The notes: generated by a model from the letters alone, not told the origin. A DNA stretch of 64,000 bases from Tessaracoccus sp. OH4464_COT-324 (GCF_003932855.1 NZ_RQYZ01000001.1:248001-312000), one strand, 5' to 3'; counted from the stretch's first letter, positions 47,220 to 57,131 are shown. Made by a program: numbers and translations.

Positions 47220-48761
47220 ATGGCTACGAGATCTGCTAACCACGGGAGGCCGGGCGCTGTCCTGATCAGCCTCTGCGTATTCATCGCCCTGTTGTTCGCC
47301 ATCATGGCTGGAACGAGAACGTGGGCACCCAAGCTGGGCCTGGATCTTCAGGGCGGCATGACCATCACTTTGACCGCAACGAACGCCACTGTCACCCCGG
47401 AGTCAATGGAATTGGCGGTGGCGATCATCCAGCAACGTGTCGACGGCATGGGTGTGGGTGAGGCTTCCGTCACCACGATGGGTGACCGCAACATCGTCGT
47501 GTCTGCGCCCAACGTGACCCGCGATGATCTGGTCGAGTTGGTTGGTGCCACCGCTCAGCTTGAGTTCAGGCCCGTCCTCAGCGTCGCTCCGGCGGTGCCG
47601 AGCGATGAGAAGAAGGAAGAGCTGGACCCGCTGCCCCGGCCTGAGGGCGGGCAAGGGACTCTGCTGGCGGTCTCCGACGTGTTGGCCTACCAGCCCACGG
47701 CTGACGCGCAGCAGAAGTTCAACGACTTCGTCTGCGGCGATCCCTACGAGCGTGCGCTTGATCAGGCCCAGATCGTCTGCGACGTTTCGGGCACCCAGAA
47801 GCTGTTGCTCGGCCCAGTCGCTGTCCAGGGCAAGTCGGTGACAAATGCCCGCGCGGACATTCCCAGCGGCACGCTCAGCTGGGCGGTGGATCTCACCTTC
47901 AACTCGGAGGGCGCGAGCCGGTTCGCTGAAACCACCACCCGCTTGGTGAGCAACCCGGAGCCCACCAACATGTTTGCGATCGTGCTCGATGGCAAGGTTC
48001 GTTCTTTCCCTCGGGTGCAGAGCGCCATCACCAATGGCACCGCGCAGATCACCGGCTCGTTTACCCCGGAGGAAGCGAACCAGCTGGCCAACGTGCTGCG
48101 CTTCGGTTCGTTGCCGCTCGACTTTGAGCCCTCTCAGGTGGAGAGCGTCTCGCCGACTCTTGGTGGCGAGCAGTTGCGGGTTGGCTTGATTGCGGGTCTG
48201 CTGGGTCTGCTCGTGGTCGCCATCTACGCCCTGGCCTACTACCGCGGACTGGGCCTTGTCGTGATCGGGTCGCTGCTCGTCGCGGCCGGAACCACCTACG
48301 CATCCATGGTGCTGTTGGGATCCGCGGTGGGCTTCACGCTGAGCCTAGCCGCGATCGCGGGCGCCATCGTCGGTATCGCAGTCACCGCAGACTCCTTCAT
48401 CATCTACTTTGAGCGAATCCGCGACGAGGTGCGCGAGGGCAGTAGCCTTCGTCGGGCGATGGAGACCGGGTGGAAGAAGGCCCGGGGCACCATCCTCATC
48501 GCGGACTGTGTCTCGTTGTTGTCCGCCGCGGTGCTTTACATTCTCGCGGTCGGTGGTGTTCAGGGCTTCGCTTTCGCGCTGGGCCTGACGACCTTGATCG
48601 ACCTCGCGGTCGTTTTCTTCTTCACCAAGCCGTTGGTCAGCGTGCTTGGCCGTACCAAGTTCTTCGGTGAAGGGCACCCGTTGTCTGGCTTGAGCGCCGA
48701 TCACATGGGTGTCAGCCGCCAGCGGCTGCTCGGCCGCCGTGTCCAGCAGAAGGAGGCCTGA
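47220..48761 (+). CDS. secD: Protein translocase subunit SecD
   Basis: SecD with SecF uses the proton gradient to pull exported proteins through SecYEG. The 513-residue RND-like protein has one N-terminal helix, the hallmark LGLDLQGGMTITLTAT, a large extracytoplasmic P1 region (about residues 60-310) and five C-terminal helices with LAAIAGAIVGIAVTADSFII. Length is normal. It lies between yajC and secF, separated from secF by one base. Confidence 0.95.
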   Translation: MATRSANHGRPGAVLISLCVFIALLFAIMAGTRTWAPKLGLDLQGGMTITLTATNATVTPESMELAVAIIQQRVDGMGVGEASVTTMGDRNIVVSAPNVTRDDLVELVGATAQLEFRPVLSVAPAVPSDEKKEELDPLPRPEGGQGTLLAVSDVLAYQPTADAQQKFNDFVCGDPYERALDQAQIVCDVSGTQKLLLGPVAVQGKSVTNARADIPSGTLSWAVDLTFNSEGASRFAETTTRLVSNPEPTNMFAIVLDGKVRSFPRVQSAITNGTAQITGSFTPEEANQLANVLRFGSLPLDFEPSQVESVSPTLGGEQLRVGLIAGLLGLLVVAIYALAYYRGLGLVVIGSLLVAAGTTYASMVLLGSAVGFTLSLAAIAGAIVGIAVTADSFIIYFERIRDEVREGSSLRRAMETGWKKARGTILIADCVSLLSAAVLYILAVGGVQGFAFALGLTTLIDLAVVFFFTKPLVSVLGRTKFFGEGHPLSGLSADHMGVSRQRLLGRRVQQKEA

Positions 48762-48762
48762 A

Positions 48763-49878
48763 ATGGCGGAAGCCAAAGGCAGCATCGCCCACCGGCTTTA
48801 CACCGGACAGCTCAGCTATGACTTCATGGGCAACCGCAAGAAGTGGTTCCTCATCACCGGCGCTGTCATGGTCCTGGCGGCGTTGGTCCTGGCCTTTAAG
48901 CAACTCACGCTGGGCATCGAGTTCCGGGGAGGTACTGATTTCCAGGTGCCGACTGCGGTTCAGGCGAGCACCGTCGAGCAGGTGCGTAGGGCGGCAGAGC
49001 AGAGCTTCGAGGTGAAAGAACTCGACGCCCAGGTCTTTTCGATCGGCGACAACGCGATTCGGGTGCAAACCCGCTCCCTGAATTCCGCCGAGGTTGCGCA
49101 GACCCGTGCCGACATCGCTGAGGCGGTGGGCGCGAAGCCAGACGATGTCACTTACAACACTATCGGTGGATCCTGGGGACAGAAGATCTCCCGGGACGCG
49201 GCGCTGGCCGTTGGTGTCTTCCTGGTGCTGGTGATGGCCATGATCGCCCTCTACTTCCGCGACTGGCGCATGGCCGTGGCGGCCATCGTCGCGCTGGGTC
49301 ATGACATGCTGATCACCCTCGGCGTTTATGCGCTAGTCGGTTTCACCGTGACGCCATCAACGCTCATCGGTTTGCTCACCATCCTCGCATACTCTCTCTA
49401 CGACACCGTGGTGGTCTTCGACAAAACCAAGGAGAACACGCGCGGGCTGACCGACACGAAGAAGACCTATTCCCAGCAGGCGAACCTGGCGATCAACCAG
49501 GTGCTCGTGCGTTCGATCAACACGACCGTGATCGGCGTGCTGCCGGTATTGGCCATGTTCCTCGCCGGAGTCATCGGTCAGTCCAACCCGCTGAAGGACC
49601 TCGGCCTGGCGCTGCTGGTCGGAATGGTCGCGGGCGCATTCTCGTCGATCTTCATCGCGACGCCGCTGCTGGCCTGGCTCAAGGAGCGGACATCGGCCAT
49701 GGTAGAGCATCGCAAGCACATCGAGCGTCGGATGAAGCGTGCGACGGCGGACAGTGCCCGTGGTTCTTCTGAACCGGTCACTGTGGCCGCGTCCACCGCG
49801 GCGGAGGAACCGGTTCGTTTCGAACGGCAGCAGCGTCGCACGCACACCACCAGGGCACAGCGCAAGGGCAAGAAGTGA
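48763..49878 (+). CDS. secF: Protein translocase subunit SecF
   Basis: The 371-residue partner of SecD. It has the family start YDFMGNRKKWFLITGAVMVL, GIEFRGGTDFQVP, LTILAYSLYDTVVVFDKTKE and NQVLVRSINTTVIGVLPVLA in its six-helix membrane domain, then a basic cytoplasmic tail. ATG at 48763 follows AAGGAGG. Its stop overlaps the apt start (GTGA). Order and spacing match other actinobacteria. Confidence 0.95.
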   Translation: MAEAKGSIAHRLYTGQLSYDFMGNRKKWFLITGAVMVLAALVLAFKQLTLGIEFRGGTDFQVPTAVQASTVEQVRRAAEQSFEVKELDAQVFSIGDNAIRVQTRSLNSAEVAQTRADIAEAVGAKPDDVTYNTIGGSWGQKISRDAALAVGVFLVLVMAMIALYFRDWRMAVAAIVALGHDMLITLGVYALVGFTVTPSTLIGLLTILAYSLYDTVVVFDKTKENTRGLTDTKKTYSQQANLAINQVLVRSINTTVIGVLPVLAMFLAGVIGQSNPLKDLGLALLVGMVAGAFSSIFIATPLLAWLKERTSAMVEHRKHIERRMKRATADSARGSSEPVTVAASTAAEEPVRFERQQRRTHTTRAQRKGKK

Positions 49879-50399
49879 ACGAGGACCTTGGTGGGCTGAT
49901 CCGCGACGTCGTCGACTTCCCCAAGCCGGGCGTTGTCTTCAAGGATATTACGCCTCTGCTTGGGTCGCCGAAGCACTTCCAGCTTGCAGTGGATCAGCTG
50001 ACTGCGGCGGCCCCGGAAGGTGTGGACGCGGTCGTCGGGATGGAGGCACGAGGCTTCATCTTGGCGGCCCCTGTTGCCCTTCAATTGGGGGCAGCGTTCG
50101 TCCCGGTTCGCAAACCCGGCAAGCTGCCGGGGGATGTTTACTCGCAGTCCTTCGACTTGGAATACGGCTCTGAGACGCTGACCGTGCACCGTAACGCGAT
50201 TCGGGCCGGAGCCCGAGTCCTGGTGATTGATGATGTCCTCGCCACGGGTGGCACAGTCGTGGCCACTGCAGGCCTGTTGAAGCAACTGGGGGCCGAACTG
50301 GTGCATGTGGGGGTCCTTCTCGAACTCGGCTTCCTGGGCGGAAGGAAGAATCTCGCGGCGAATGGCATTACCCGGCTGACTTCCTTGGTTTACTGCTGA
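49875..50399 (+). CDS. apt: Adenine phosphoribosyltransferase
   Basis: Salvages adenine to AMP with PRPP. The 174-residue protein has VVDFPKPGVVFKDITPLLGS, GMEARGFILAAPVALQLG, VPVRKPGKLPGDV and the PRPP loop RVLVIDDVLATGGTVVATAG. GTG at 49875 overlaps the secF stop. In many actinobacteria rel follows apt directly; here a potassium-channel gene stands between them. Confidence 0.95.
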   Translation: MNEDLGGLIRDVVDFPKPGVVFKDITPLLGSPKHFQLAVDQLTAAAPEGVDAVVGMEARGFILAAPVALQLGAAFVPVRKPGKLPGDVYSQSFDLEYGSETLTVHRNAIRAGARVLVIDDVLATGGTVVATAGLLKQLGAELVHVGVLLELGFLGGRKNLAANGITRLTSLVYC

Positions 50400-50400
50400 T

Positions 50401-51465
50401 ATGGCGTATCGACTGAGAAGTGGCCCTCTCGCGCTGGTCAACCTACCGCGGGTGGCCACTTCTCCGTTCAAGGAGCTGACCCGCAGGGCCGTCGTCGCTG
50501 TCGTGTTATTGATGGTCAGCACACTGGTGGTCTGGCTGGACTCGTCGGCATACATCGACAACGTGGCTGGTGACGGTGTCGATTTCATCGATGCGCTCTA
50601 CTACTCGACCGTCACTCTCACCACCACAGGCTACGGCGACATCACCCCGGTGGCTCCACATGCACGACTTCTGAACGCAACGCTGATCACACCGCTGAGG
50701 GTCGCCTTCCTGATCCTGCTGGTTGGGACAACGATTGAGGTGCTGGCCAACGAAGGAAGCCGGGCAATCCGCGACTCCCATTGGAGGAAGAAAATGCGAA
50801 ACCACATCGTAGTCATCGGCTACGGGACGAAGGGCCGCTCGGCGGTGAACACGCTGCGCAGGCAGGGGGAGTCCGCGGACAAGATCGTGGTGATTGACGG
50901 GAAGGAGCCCGCCATCGCTGATGCCAACTTTGATGGCCTGGCCGCGTTCCTGGGCGACGCCACCCGGAGGGATCTACTCCGGCGCGCGGAAGTGCCAAAG
51001 GCACGCGAGGTGGTCATCTGCCTGGACCGTGACGACGCAGCGATCCTGGCCACGCTGACCGTGCGTCAGCTCAACCCAACCGCCAACGTGGTGGTTGCGG
51101 TGCGGGAACACCAGAACGTTCCGTTGGTGAAGCAGTCGGGTGCAACGAGTGTGGTGACCAGTTCTGAAACGGTCGGAAGGTTGCTCGGTCTGTCCGCGAT
51201 AGGGCCGGACCTGGGGGCCATCATCCAGGACATGCTCACCGGTGGGGAAGGCCTTGAGGTTCATCAGCGCATGGCGCAATCGAATGAGGTTGGGCAGTCA
51301 CCATCCACGGTTGCGGGTGAGAAGGTGATCGGGATCGTGCGCAACGGGACGCTGCGCAGATTCTACGATTCCACGGTGGCTAGGCTCGAGACCGGGGACC
51401 AACTGATCGTGATTCGTCGTGCCGCGCCCGCTGACCCGAACGTGATCCAGCCGCTCGACGATTAG
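50401..51465 (+). CDS. Two-helix potassium channel with RCK/TrkA-N domain
   Basis: A 354-residue channel subunit. It has two membrane helices (about residues 28-48 and 95-118) around a pore loop with selectivity filter TLTTTGYGDITPV. A cytoplasmic Rossmann RCK domain follows (from about 135: NHIVVIGYGTKGRSAVNTLR) and a TrkA-C-like end (about 260-354). It should form a ligand-gated K+ channel tetramer; NAD or other nucleotide binding is likely from GYGTKG. It starts one base after apt and is followed by rel after 38 bases. Confidence 0.9.
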   Translation: MAYRLRSGPLALVNLPRVATSPFKELTRRAVVAVVLLMVSTLVVWLDSSAYIDNVAGDGVDFIDALYYSTVTLTTTGYGDITPVAPHARLLNATLITPLRVAFLILLVGTTIEVLANEGSRAIRDSHWRKKMRNHIVVIGYGTKGRSAVNTLRRQGESADKIVVIDGKEPAIADANFDGLAAFLGDATRRDLLRRAEVPKAREVVICLDRDDAAILATLTVRQLNPTANVVVAVREHQNVPLVKQSGATSVVTSSETVGRLLGLSAIGPDLGAIIQDMLTGGEGLEVHQRMAQSNEVGQSPSTVAGEKVIGIVRNGTLRRFYDSTVARLETGDQLIVIRRAAPADPNVIQPLDD

Positions 51466-51503
51466 GCGTAAAATCTCCAATCACCTGGGTGATAGGAGAG
51501 ACG

Positions 51504-53759
51504 ATGGAGAGTCGCGAAAACGCTGATTCGCAATTGCCGTGGCAGAGGGTTCGGCACCGGCTGGCCCGCATTGGTGCGCCGCGTCCGCGGTCTGCGGTTT
51601 TGGACCCGCTTTTCTCCATAGTTCGCGCCAATCACCCCAAGGCAGACTTGGAAGTGATTTCCCGGGCCTATCGGACTGCGGAGCAGCATCACGCTGGGCA
51701 GTTTAGGCAACGGGGCGAACCCTACATCACGCATCCGCTCGCGGTGGCTACCATCCTCGCGGAACTGGGCATGACGGAGCCGGTTATCGTTGCCGCCCTG
51801 CTGCACGACACGGTCGAGGACACCGACTACACCCTCGAACAATGCCAGGCCGACTTCTCGGAGGAAGTGGCCAAGATGGTTGACGGCGTCACGAAACTCG
51901 ACAAACTCACCTACGGGGATACGGCGAAGGCCGAGACAATTCGCAAGATGATCGTAGCGACCTCGGAGGAAGTGCGCGTACTGGTCATCAAACTCGCCGA
52001 CCGGTTGCACAACATGCGCACCCTCGGCACCTTGCGTCCCGACAAACGAATCAGGATTGCGACGGAGACGCTCAATATCTTCGCGCCTTTGGCCCACCGA
52101 CTCGGGATGAACACCATCAAGTGGGAGTTGGAGGATCTCAGCTTTCAGGTAATCGAGCCCCAGTTCTACAACGAGATCGTTGACATGGTGCAGCAGGCCG
52201 CCCCGGAGCGGGAGGCCACTCTTCGCGCCCTGATCTCACAATTCCAGAAGATGCTGAGCGAAGCCAAGATTACCGCCACAGTATACGGCCGGCCGAAACA
52301 CTACTACTCCATCTACCAGAAGATGATGGTGCGAGGCCGGGACTTCCGCGACATTTACGACCTGATCGGGCTCAGGGTGCTCGTGGACGAGCCGAAGGAC
52401 TGCTACACAGTGCTCGGGGTGGCGCACGCGGCATGGAAGCCTATCCCGGGACGGTTCAAGGACTACATCGCCAATCCGAAGTTTAACCTGTACCAGTCTT
52501 TGCACACGACGGTGTTGGGCGCGAACCAGGAGCCGGTGGAGTTGCAGATCCGTACCCACGAGATGCATCGTCGGGCCGAGTACGGTGTTGCGGCCCACTG
52601 GAAGTACAAACAGAATCTGCGTAACGGCATCACACCCGAGGAAGCCGGGCTGCGCGCAATGCATCAGCTCGCTGTGATGAGTAAGGAAACCGAGGATCCT
52701 TCCGAGTTCTTGGACTCGGTGCTTTTCGAGATCAACTCGGATGAGATCTTCGTGTTCACCCCCAAGGGAGAGGTCACTGCGCTGCCGGCGGGAGCCACTC
52801 CCGTCGACTTTGCGTTCTCGGTGCACACAGAGGTGGGCTACCGGTGTATCGGCGCCCGAGTTAACGGTCGGCTGGTGTCACTCAGCACACCGCTGCAGCA
52901 GGGCGACAAGGTCGAGATCTTGACCGCCAAGACTGAGGATGCCGGGCCCAGCCGCGACTGGCTCAGCTTCGTAGTCAGTTCCCGGGCTAAGCAGAAGATT
53001 CGGCAGCACTTTTCGCGCGAACGTCGTGACGAGGCCATCGAGCAAGGCAAGGAACTACTGGCCAAGGAACTGCGCCGGGCGGGGGTACCACTGCAGCGGC
53101 TGCTGAACCTGGAAAACCTGACTGCAGTCGCCAACGAGTTGGGGCAGAAGAATGTCTCCTGCCTGTACAGCGCGGTTGGTGAAGGTCATCTCGGCCCACA
53201 GCATGTCATCGGCAAGCTGATCGCACTGCATGGGGGAGAGGACGAAGCCCTCGATACGGTGAGCGAGGACCAACCCAGCGTCGAGGGGCGAAAGAAGACG
53301 CGGCAGGCTGCCACGGCCGTCGTGCTGGTTGACGGCGACGACGCGGTCGTGGCCAAGTTCGCGAAGTGCTGCTCGCCGCTGCCCGGCGACGAGATCATCG
53401 GTTTCGTCACCAAGGGCGACGGCGTCAGCGTGCACCTGCGATCCTGCAGCAACGTGCCCGCGCTCCTGGAGCAGCCCGAGCGGATCGTCGACGTGCGGTG
53501 GAATGCGAACACCGGGGAGGCCTTCCTCGTCACCCTGGAGTTGCTCGGTATGGACCGTTCCGGCCTGCTCTCCGACGTCACAGCGGTGTTGGCGCAGCAG
53601 CACGTGGACATCGTGAGCGTGAACATCAACTCCAACAAGCAGCGTCAGTTCACCGGCAGGGTCACCTTCGAGGCGGCGGATCCGACGCACCTGCAGCACA
53701 TCATCAACCAGGTGCGCCGAGTGCCCGGGGTCTTCGACGTGTACCGGGTGCAGGGGTGA
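51504..53759 (+). CDS. rel: Bifunctional (p)ppGpp synthetase/hydrolase Rel
   Basis: Controls the stringent response by making and degrading (p)ppGpp. The 751-residue protein has an intact HD hydrolase domain (YITHPLAVATIL, AALLHDTVEDTDYTLEQC) and a synthetase domain (VRGRDFRDIYDLIGLRVLVD, YQSLHTTVLG, VELQIRTHEMHRRAEYGVA). TGS (EIFVFTPKGEVTALPAGATP), the helical/zinc-finger region (CCSPLPGDEIIGFVTKGDGV) and a C-terminal ACT domain follow. ATG at 51504 is fixed by AGGAG five bases upstream, although the frame opens at a GTG 15 bases earlier. A strong hairpin covers its stop codon. Confidence 0.96.
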   Translation: MESRENADSQLPWQRVRHRLARIGAPRPRSAVLDPLFSIVRANHPKADLEVISRAYRTAEQHHAGQFRQRGEPYITHPLAVATILAELGMTEPVIVAALLHDTVEDTDYTLEQCQADFSEEVAKMVDGVTKLDKLTYGDTAKAETIRKMIVATSEEVRVLVIKLADRLHNMRTLGTLRPDKRIRIATETLNIFAPLAHRLGMNTIKWELEDLSFQVIEPQFYNEIVDMVQQAAPEREATLRALISQFQKMLSEAKITATVYGRPKHYYSIYQKMMVRGRDFRDIYDLIGLRVLVDEPKDCYTVLGVAHAAWKPIPGRFKDYIANPKFNLYQSLHTTVLGANQEPVELQIRTHEMHRRAEYGVAAHWKYKQNLRNGITPEEAGLRAMHQLAVMSKETEDPSEFLDSVLFEINSDEIFVFTPKGEVTALPAGATPVDFAFSVHTEVGYRCIGARVNGRLVSLSTPLQQGDKVEILTAKTEDAGPSRDWLSFVVSSRAKQKIRQHFSRERRDEAIEQGKELLAKELRRAGVPLQRLLNLENLTAVANELGQKNVSCLYSAVGEGHLGPQHVIGKLIALHGGEDEALDTVSEDQPSVEGRKKTRQAATAVVLVDGDDAVVAKFAKCCSPLPGDEIIGFVTKGDGVSVHLRSCSNVPALLEQPERIVDVRWNANTGEAFLVTLELLGMDRSGLLSDVTAVLAQQHVDIVSVNINSNKQRQFTGRVTFEAADPTHLQHIINQVRRVPGVFDVYRVQG

Positions 53760-53798
53760 AGATCGGGCACCAGCCTTGAGCCGGTGCCCGATCTTCAC
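53756..53798. terminator. Bidirectional terminator between rel and the DUF349 gene
   Basis: GTGAAGATCGGGCACC (53756-53771) and GGTGCCCGATCTTCAC (53783-53798) form a perfect 16-bp stem with an 11-base loop. The left arm contains the rel stop codon; the right arm lies 14 bases from the stop of the convergent gene. It is the most convincing terminator of the window. Confidence 0.85.
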
Positions 53799-53811
53799 GC
53801 TCCTCGTGCGA

Positions 53812-55059
53812 CTAGTCGGTGTGGAACTCCGCGAGGGTGTCGCGCGCCGCCGCCAGCCAGGACTCGTAGGTCTCCAGCGACTTGGTGTGATCCTTCACCT
53901 TGCGAGCGTCGCCCTTGGCCTCGGCGTCGGCGAGCTGCGCGCGCAGCTTCGTGACCTGCGCCTCGAACAGCGCGACGGTGTCCTCAGCCCGCTTGCGGGC
54001 CTCGGGATCCGTGCGACGCCACTCCTCGGCCTCCAGCTCCGCGACCTTGTCTCCGATTCGCCGCAGCCGGTTGTCCAGGTCGCGCATCGCGCCGCGGGGA
54101 ACGTGGCCGATCTCGTTGTACTTGGTGAGAAACTCGCGGTGAATCTGCTTTGCGGTTTCCACCTCGGTCACCTCGGCCAGATCGGACTCGACCTGGGTCA
54201 GCAGCGCGATCTTCTGTTCGAGATTGGCGCCCTGCTCACCCTCGACGGCGTTCTGGGCCGCGGTGCGGGCGTCGAAGAACTGATCCTGGATGGCCCGGAA
54301 TCGTTGCCACAGCGCCTCGTCCTCGGAGCGGCGGGCGGTGCCGGCGGCTTTCCAGCGCTGCATCAGGTCGCGGAAGAGGCCGGCCGTTGCTCCCCAGTCG
54401 GTGGAGGTGGCGAGTGGCTCTGCTTCGGCGATGATGGCTTCCTTCGCCGCCTTGGCAGCCTCCCGGGACGCATTCAGCTCGGAGAAGTGCGCCTTGCGCC
54501 GCCGGGTGTAGTGCGTGCGGGCGGAGCTGAAGCGATGCCACAGCTCGTTGTCCGTCGCCTTATCCACCCGGGGGAGCGCCTTCCACTGTTCGAGCAGCGT
54601 GCGGAAACGGTCAACGCCACCGCGCCAGTCGTTGCTCCGCGACAGATGTTCAGCCTCGGCAACCATCTCCTGCTTCGCGGCGATGGTCTGCGCGTTTGCC
54701 TCGGCACGTGCAGCCTTGCGGGCTTCGATCTGACCAGGAAGCAGCTCCTCAAGGGCCTCCAACCGCTTGGTGAGCCCGGCCAAGTCGCCGACGGCGTTGG
54801 CGTCAGCGACATGAGTCTTGGCGGATTTGATGGCGTTCTTGGCTTCCTCGGGGCTCATCGCCTGCGCCTCAACGCGGCTGACAAGGAGTTGAACCTCGGC
54901 AGCCAGGTTTTCGTAGCGCCGCACATAGAACGCGAGTGCTTCTTCGGGGGTGGAGTCGGGAATCTGCCCGACGCTTCGTTCGGTGTCACCTACGCGGACG
55001 TAAACCGTGCCGTCCTCATCGACTCGGCCGAAGTTCGCGGGCGCTTGCTGTTCGCTCAT
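53812..55059 (-). CDS. DUF349 domain protein
   Basis: A 415-residue highly charged helical protein made of several DUF349 repeats, visible as W-K/R-x-A-rich segments such as LMQRWKAAGTARRSEDEALW and LLEQWKALPRVDKATDNELW, followed by F-x2-A stretches. After a short N-terminal region with GRVDEDGTVYVRVGDTERSV the rest is coiled coil. The family is conserved near rel and hisS in actinobacteria; function is not established. It is convergent with rel and divergent from the MBL gene, 30 bases away. Confidence 0.85.
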   Translation of the reverse strand: MSEQQAPANFGRVDEDGTVYVRVGDTERSVGQIPDSTPEEALAFYVRRYENLAAEVQLLVSRVEAQAMSPEEAKNAIKSAKTHVADANAVGDLAGLTKRLEALEELLPGQIEARKAARAEANAQTIAAKQEMVAEAEHLSRSNDWRGGVDRFRTLLEQWKALPRVDKATDNELWHRFSSARTHYTRRRKAHFSELNASREAAKAAKEAIIAEAEPLATSTDWGATAGLFRDLMQRWKAAGTARRSEDEALWQRFRAIQDQFFDARTAAQNAVEGEQGANLEQKIALLTQVESDLAEVTEVETAKQIHREFLTKYNEIGHVPRGAMRDLDNRLRRIGDKVAELEAEEWRRTDPEARKRAEDTVALFEAQVTKLRAQLADAEAKGDARKVKDHTKSLETYESWLAAARDTLAEFHTD

Positions 55060-55089
55060 GGTCTTAATCTATCCCGATAAGGTGATGTT

Positions 55090-55773
55090 GTGCTCATTCA
55101 TCGACTCACAGTTTCTCCGTGGCAGGCCAACTGCTACTTGGTACAGCCAGACCGGGCTCGCCCCGACGTCGTGATCGTCGACCCCGGTATTCTAGGGGCT
55201 CGCGACATCAGCGACCAGATCAGGTCCCTTGAGCTCGCGCCGGTGGCGCTGATCGGCAGCCACGGGCACATCGATCATGTTGGTGATGCCCACCTGCTGG
55301 CCGAAGAATTCGAGGTTCCGCTCTACCTCACCCGCGAGGACCAGCCGCTGCTGACTCGGCCGGGGCTCGCGCTCAGCCCGGAATCCGCGCAGTTCCTGCC
55401 GCAGTTGCTCGGGGGCACGGACAGGTTGCCGGCCGTTCGGGAGGTGGTGGACCTGCGTGCGGTACAGGACATCGGCGGGCTGACCGTGGAGTGTATGCCG
55501 GCGCCCGGTCACACGAAGGGCTCCGCGATCTTGAGCGTATCGTCGGGCGACGAGCGGGTGCTGTTCACGGGCGACGTGCTTTTCGCGGGCAGCATCGGGC
55601 GAACCGACTTCCCGGGCGGTAGCATTGCCGAGATGCGCGATAGCCTTCGCCGCATCCGCGCCGGATTCGACGACGCGCTGCTCTGCCTGCCGGGCCACGG
55701 CCCGGAGACGTCGCTCGGCGTCGAGAAGGAAACGAATCCGTACCTGCAAGACGACTTCCTGAAGGTGATTTGA
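55090..55773 (+). CDS. Metallo-beta-lactamase fold hydrolase (glyoxalase II-like)
   Basis: A 227-residue MBL-fold protein with the dinuclear metal site: SHGHIDHVGDAHLL (HxHxDH), MPAPGHTKGSAIL (His), LFTGDVLFAGSIGRTDFPGG (bridging Asp) and CLPGHGPETSLGVEK (last His). This set is typical of glyoxalase II/thioesterase-like hydrolases; in actinobacteria the thiol ester may be of mycothiol rather than glutathione. GTG or ATG choices near 55090 give the same fold. The M. tuberculosis homologue Rv2581c also precedes hisS. The hisS start overlaps its stop. Confidence 0.9.
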   Translation: MLIHRLTVSPWQANCYLVQPDRARPDVVIVDPGILGARDISDQIRSLELAPVALIGSHGHIDHVGDAHLLAEEFEVPLYLTREDQPLLTRPGLALSPESAQFLPQLLGGTDRLPAVREVVDLRAVQDIGGLTVECMPAPGHTKGSAILSVSSGDERVLFTGDVLFAGSIGRTDFPGGSIAEMRDSLRRIRAGFDDALLCLPGHGPETSLGVEKETNPYLQDDFLKVI

Positions 55774-57086
55774 TGGCCCGTCCCAAACCGATCTCCGGTT
55801 TTCCCGAGTTTCTGCCCGCCGGGCGGATCGTAGAACTCAAGGTTCTCGACATCATCCGAAGGACTTTCGAATTGCACGGCTTCGCGCCGGTGGAAACCCG
55901 CTCCGTCGAGCCGCTGGATCAGCTGGCGCGCAAGGGCGAGATCGACAAGGAAGTGTACGTCGTGAAGCGGCTGCACGCGGCGGAAGATGACGCCGCGGAA
56001 CTCGGCCTGCACTTCGACCTGACCGTTCCTTTTGCGCGCTACGTGCTGGAGAACGCGGGCCACCTCAGTTTCCCGTTCCGGCGCTACCAGATGCAGAAGG
56101 TTTGGCGCGGTGAGCGCCCTCAGGAGGGCCGCTATCGGGAGTTCCTTCAGGCGGACATTGACATCGTCGGGCAGTCGACGTTGGCTGCGCACCACGAGGT
56201 GGAGATTCCGCTCGTGGCCCTCGACGTGTTTCGCCAGTTGCACGCAGAACTCGGGCTGCCAACCGCGACGATCCACGTCAACAACCGCAAACTTTCCGAA
56301 GGATTCTACCGGGGCCTTGGCATCGAGGACACCGGGGCGGTCCTGCAGTGCGTGGACAAGTACGACAAGATCGGGCGTGCTGCCGTCGCAGAGCTTCTCG
56401 TCGCGGACCTTGGCCTATCGAGCGGGCAGGCGGAGGCCTGCGTCGCGCTGGCGGGGATCGCGTCGTCGGACGAATCCTTCGTTGACGACGTGCAGGCGCT
56501 GGGCGTCAGCCACGAACTGCTGGATGAAGGGCTGGCCGAACTCGCGCAGCTGGTGCGAGTGGCCGCGTCACCACAGCTCGTGGCTGACCTGAAGATCGCC
56601 CGCGGCCTGGACTACTACACGGGCACGGTCTACGAGACTTTCCTCGACGGGGCGGAGAAACTGGGCTCGGTCGCCTCGGGGGGACGCTACGATTCGCTCG
56701 CCTCGGATGGCAAGACGAGTTTCCCCGGCGTCGGATATAGCTTCGGCGTCACACGCATCCTGGCCCCCCTGGTCACCAAGGGCAAACTGCGGGCCACCCG
56801 CGACGTTCCTTCGGCGGTGCTGGTTGCTGTGGACAGCGAGGTCACGCGGGCCGAATCGATCCGTGTGGCCAGCCGGTTGCGCGCCCGGGGCATTGCCTGC
56901 GAGGTGGCACCCAGGGCGGACAAATTCGGCAAACAGATCAAATTCGCGCAGCGCCGGGGCATCCCATACGTGTGGTTCGGGGCGGATTCCGTGAAAGACA
57001 TCCGCTCGGGTGAGCAGATCGTCGCCGATGCAGATAGCTGGCAGCCTGCGGAGGAGGATCTCACGCCTGGGGTGATCGTCGACTAG
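55773..57086 (+). CDS. hisS: Histidine-tRNA ligase
   Basis: Charges tRNA(His). The 437-residue class II synthetase has motif 1 near FPEFLPAGRIVELKVLDIIR, motif 2 MQKVWRGERPQEGRYREFLQ with QADIDIVG, the HisRS-specific IARGLDYYTGTVYETFL and motif 3 in FPGVGYSFGVTRILAPLV, followed by the anticodon-binding domain (about residues 335-437). ATG at 55773 overlaps the MBL gene stop; a TTG one codon earlier is less likely. It is the last conserved core gene before the accessory region. Confidence 0.95.
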   Translation: MARPKPISGFPEFLPAGRIVELKVLDIIRRTFELHGFAPVETRSVEPLDQLARKGEIDKEVYVVKRLHAAEDDAAELGLHFDLTVPFARYVLENAGHLSFPFRRYQMQKVWRGERPQEGRYREFLQADIDIVGQSTLAAHHEVEIPLVALDVFRQLHAELGLPTATIHVNNRKLSEGFYRGLGIEDTGAVLQCVDKYDKIGRAAVAELLVADLGLSSGQAEACVALAGIASSDESFVDDVQALGVSHELLDEGLAELAQLVRVAASPQLVADLKIARGLDYYTGTVYETFLDGAEKLGSVASGGRYDSLASDGKTSFPGVGYSFGVTRILAPLVTKGKLRATRDVPSAVLVAVDSEVTRAESIRVASRLRARGIACEVAPRADKFGKQIKFAQRRGIPYVWFGADSVKDIRSGEQIVADADSWQPAEEDLTPGVIVD

Positions 57087-57131
57087 GGCGTGTCTCGCGA
57101 TCGTATGGTTTAACCGGTGACGGGTTAGGGG

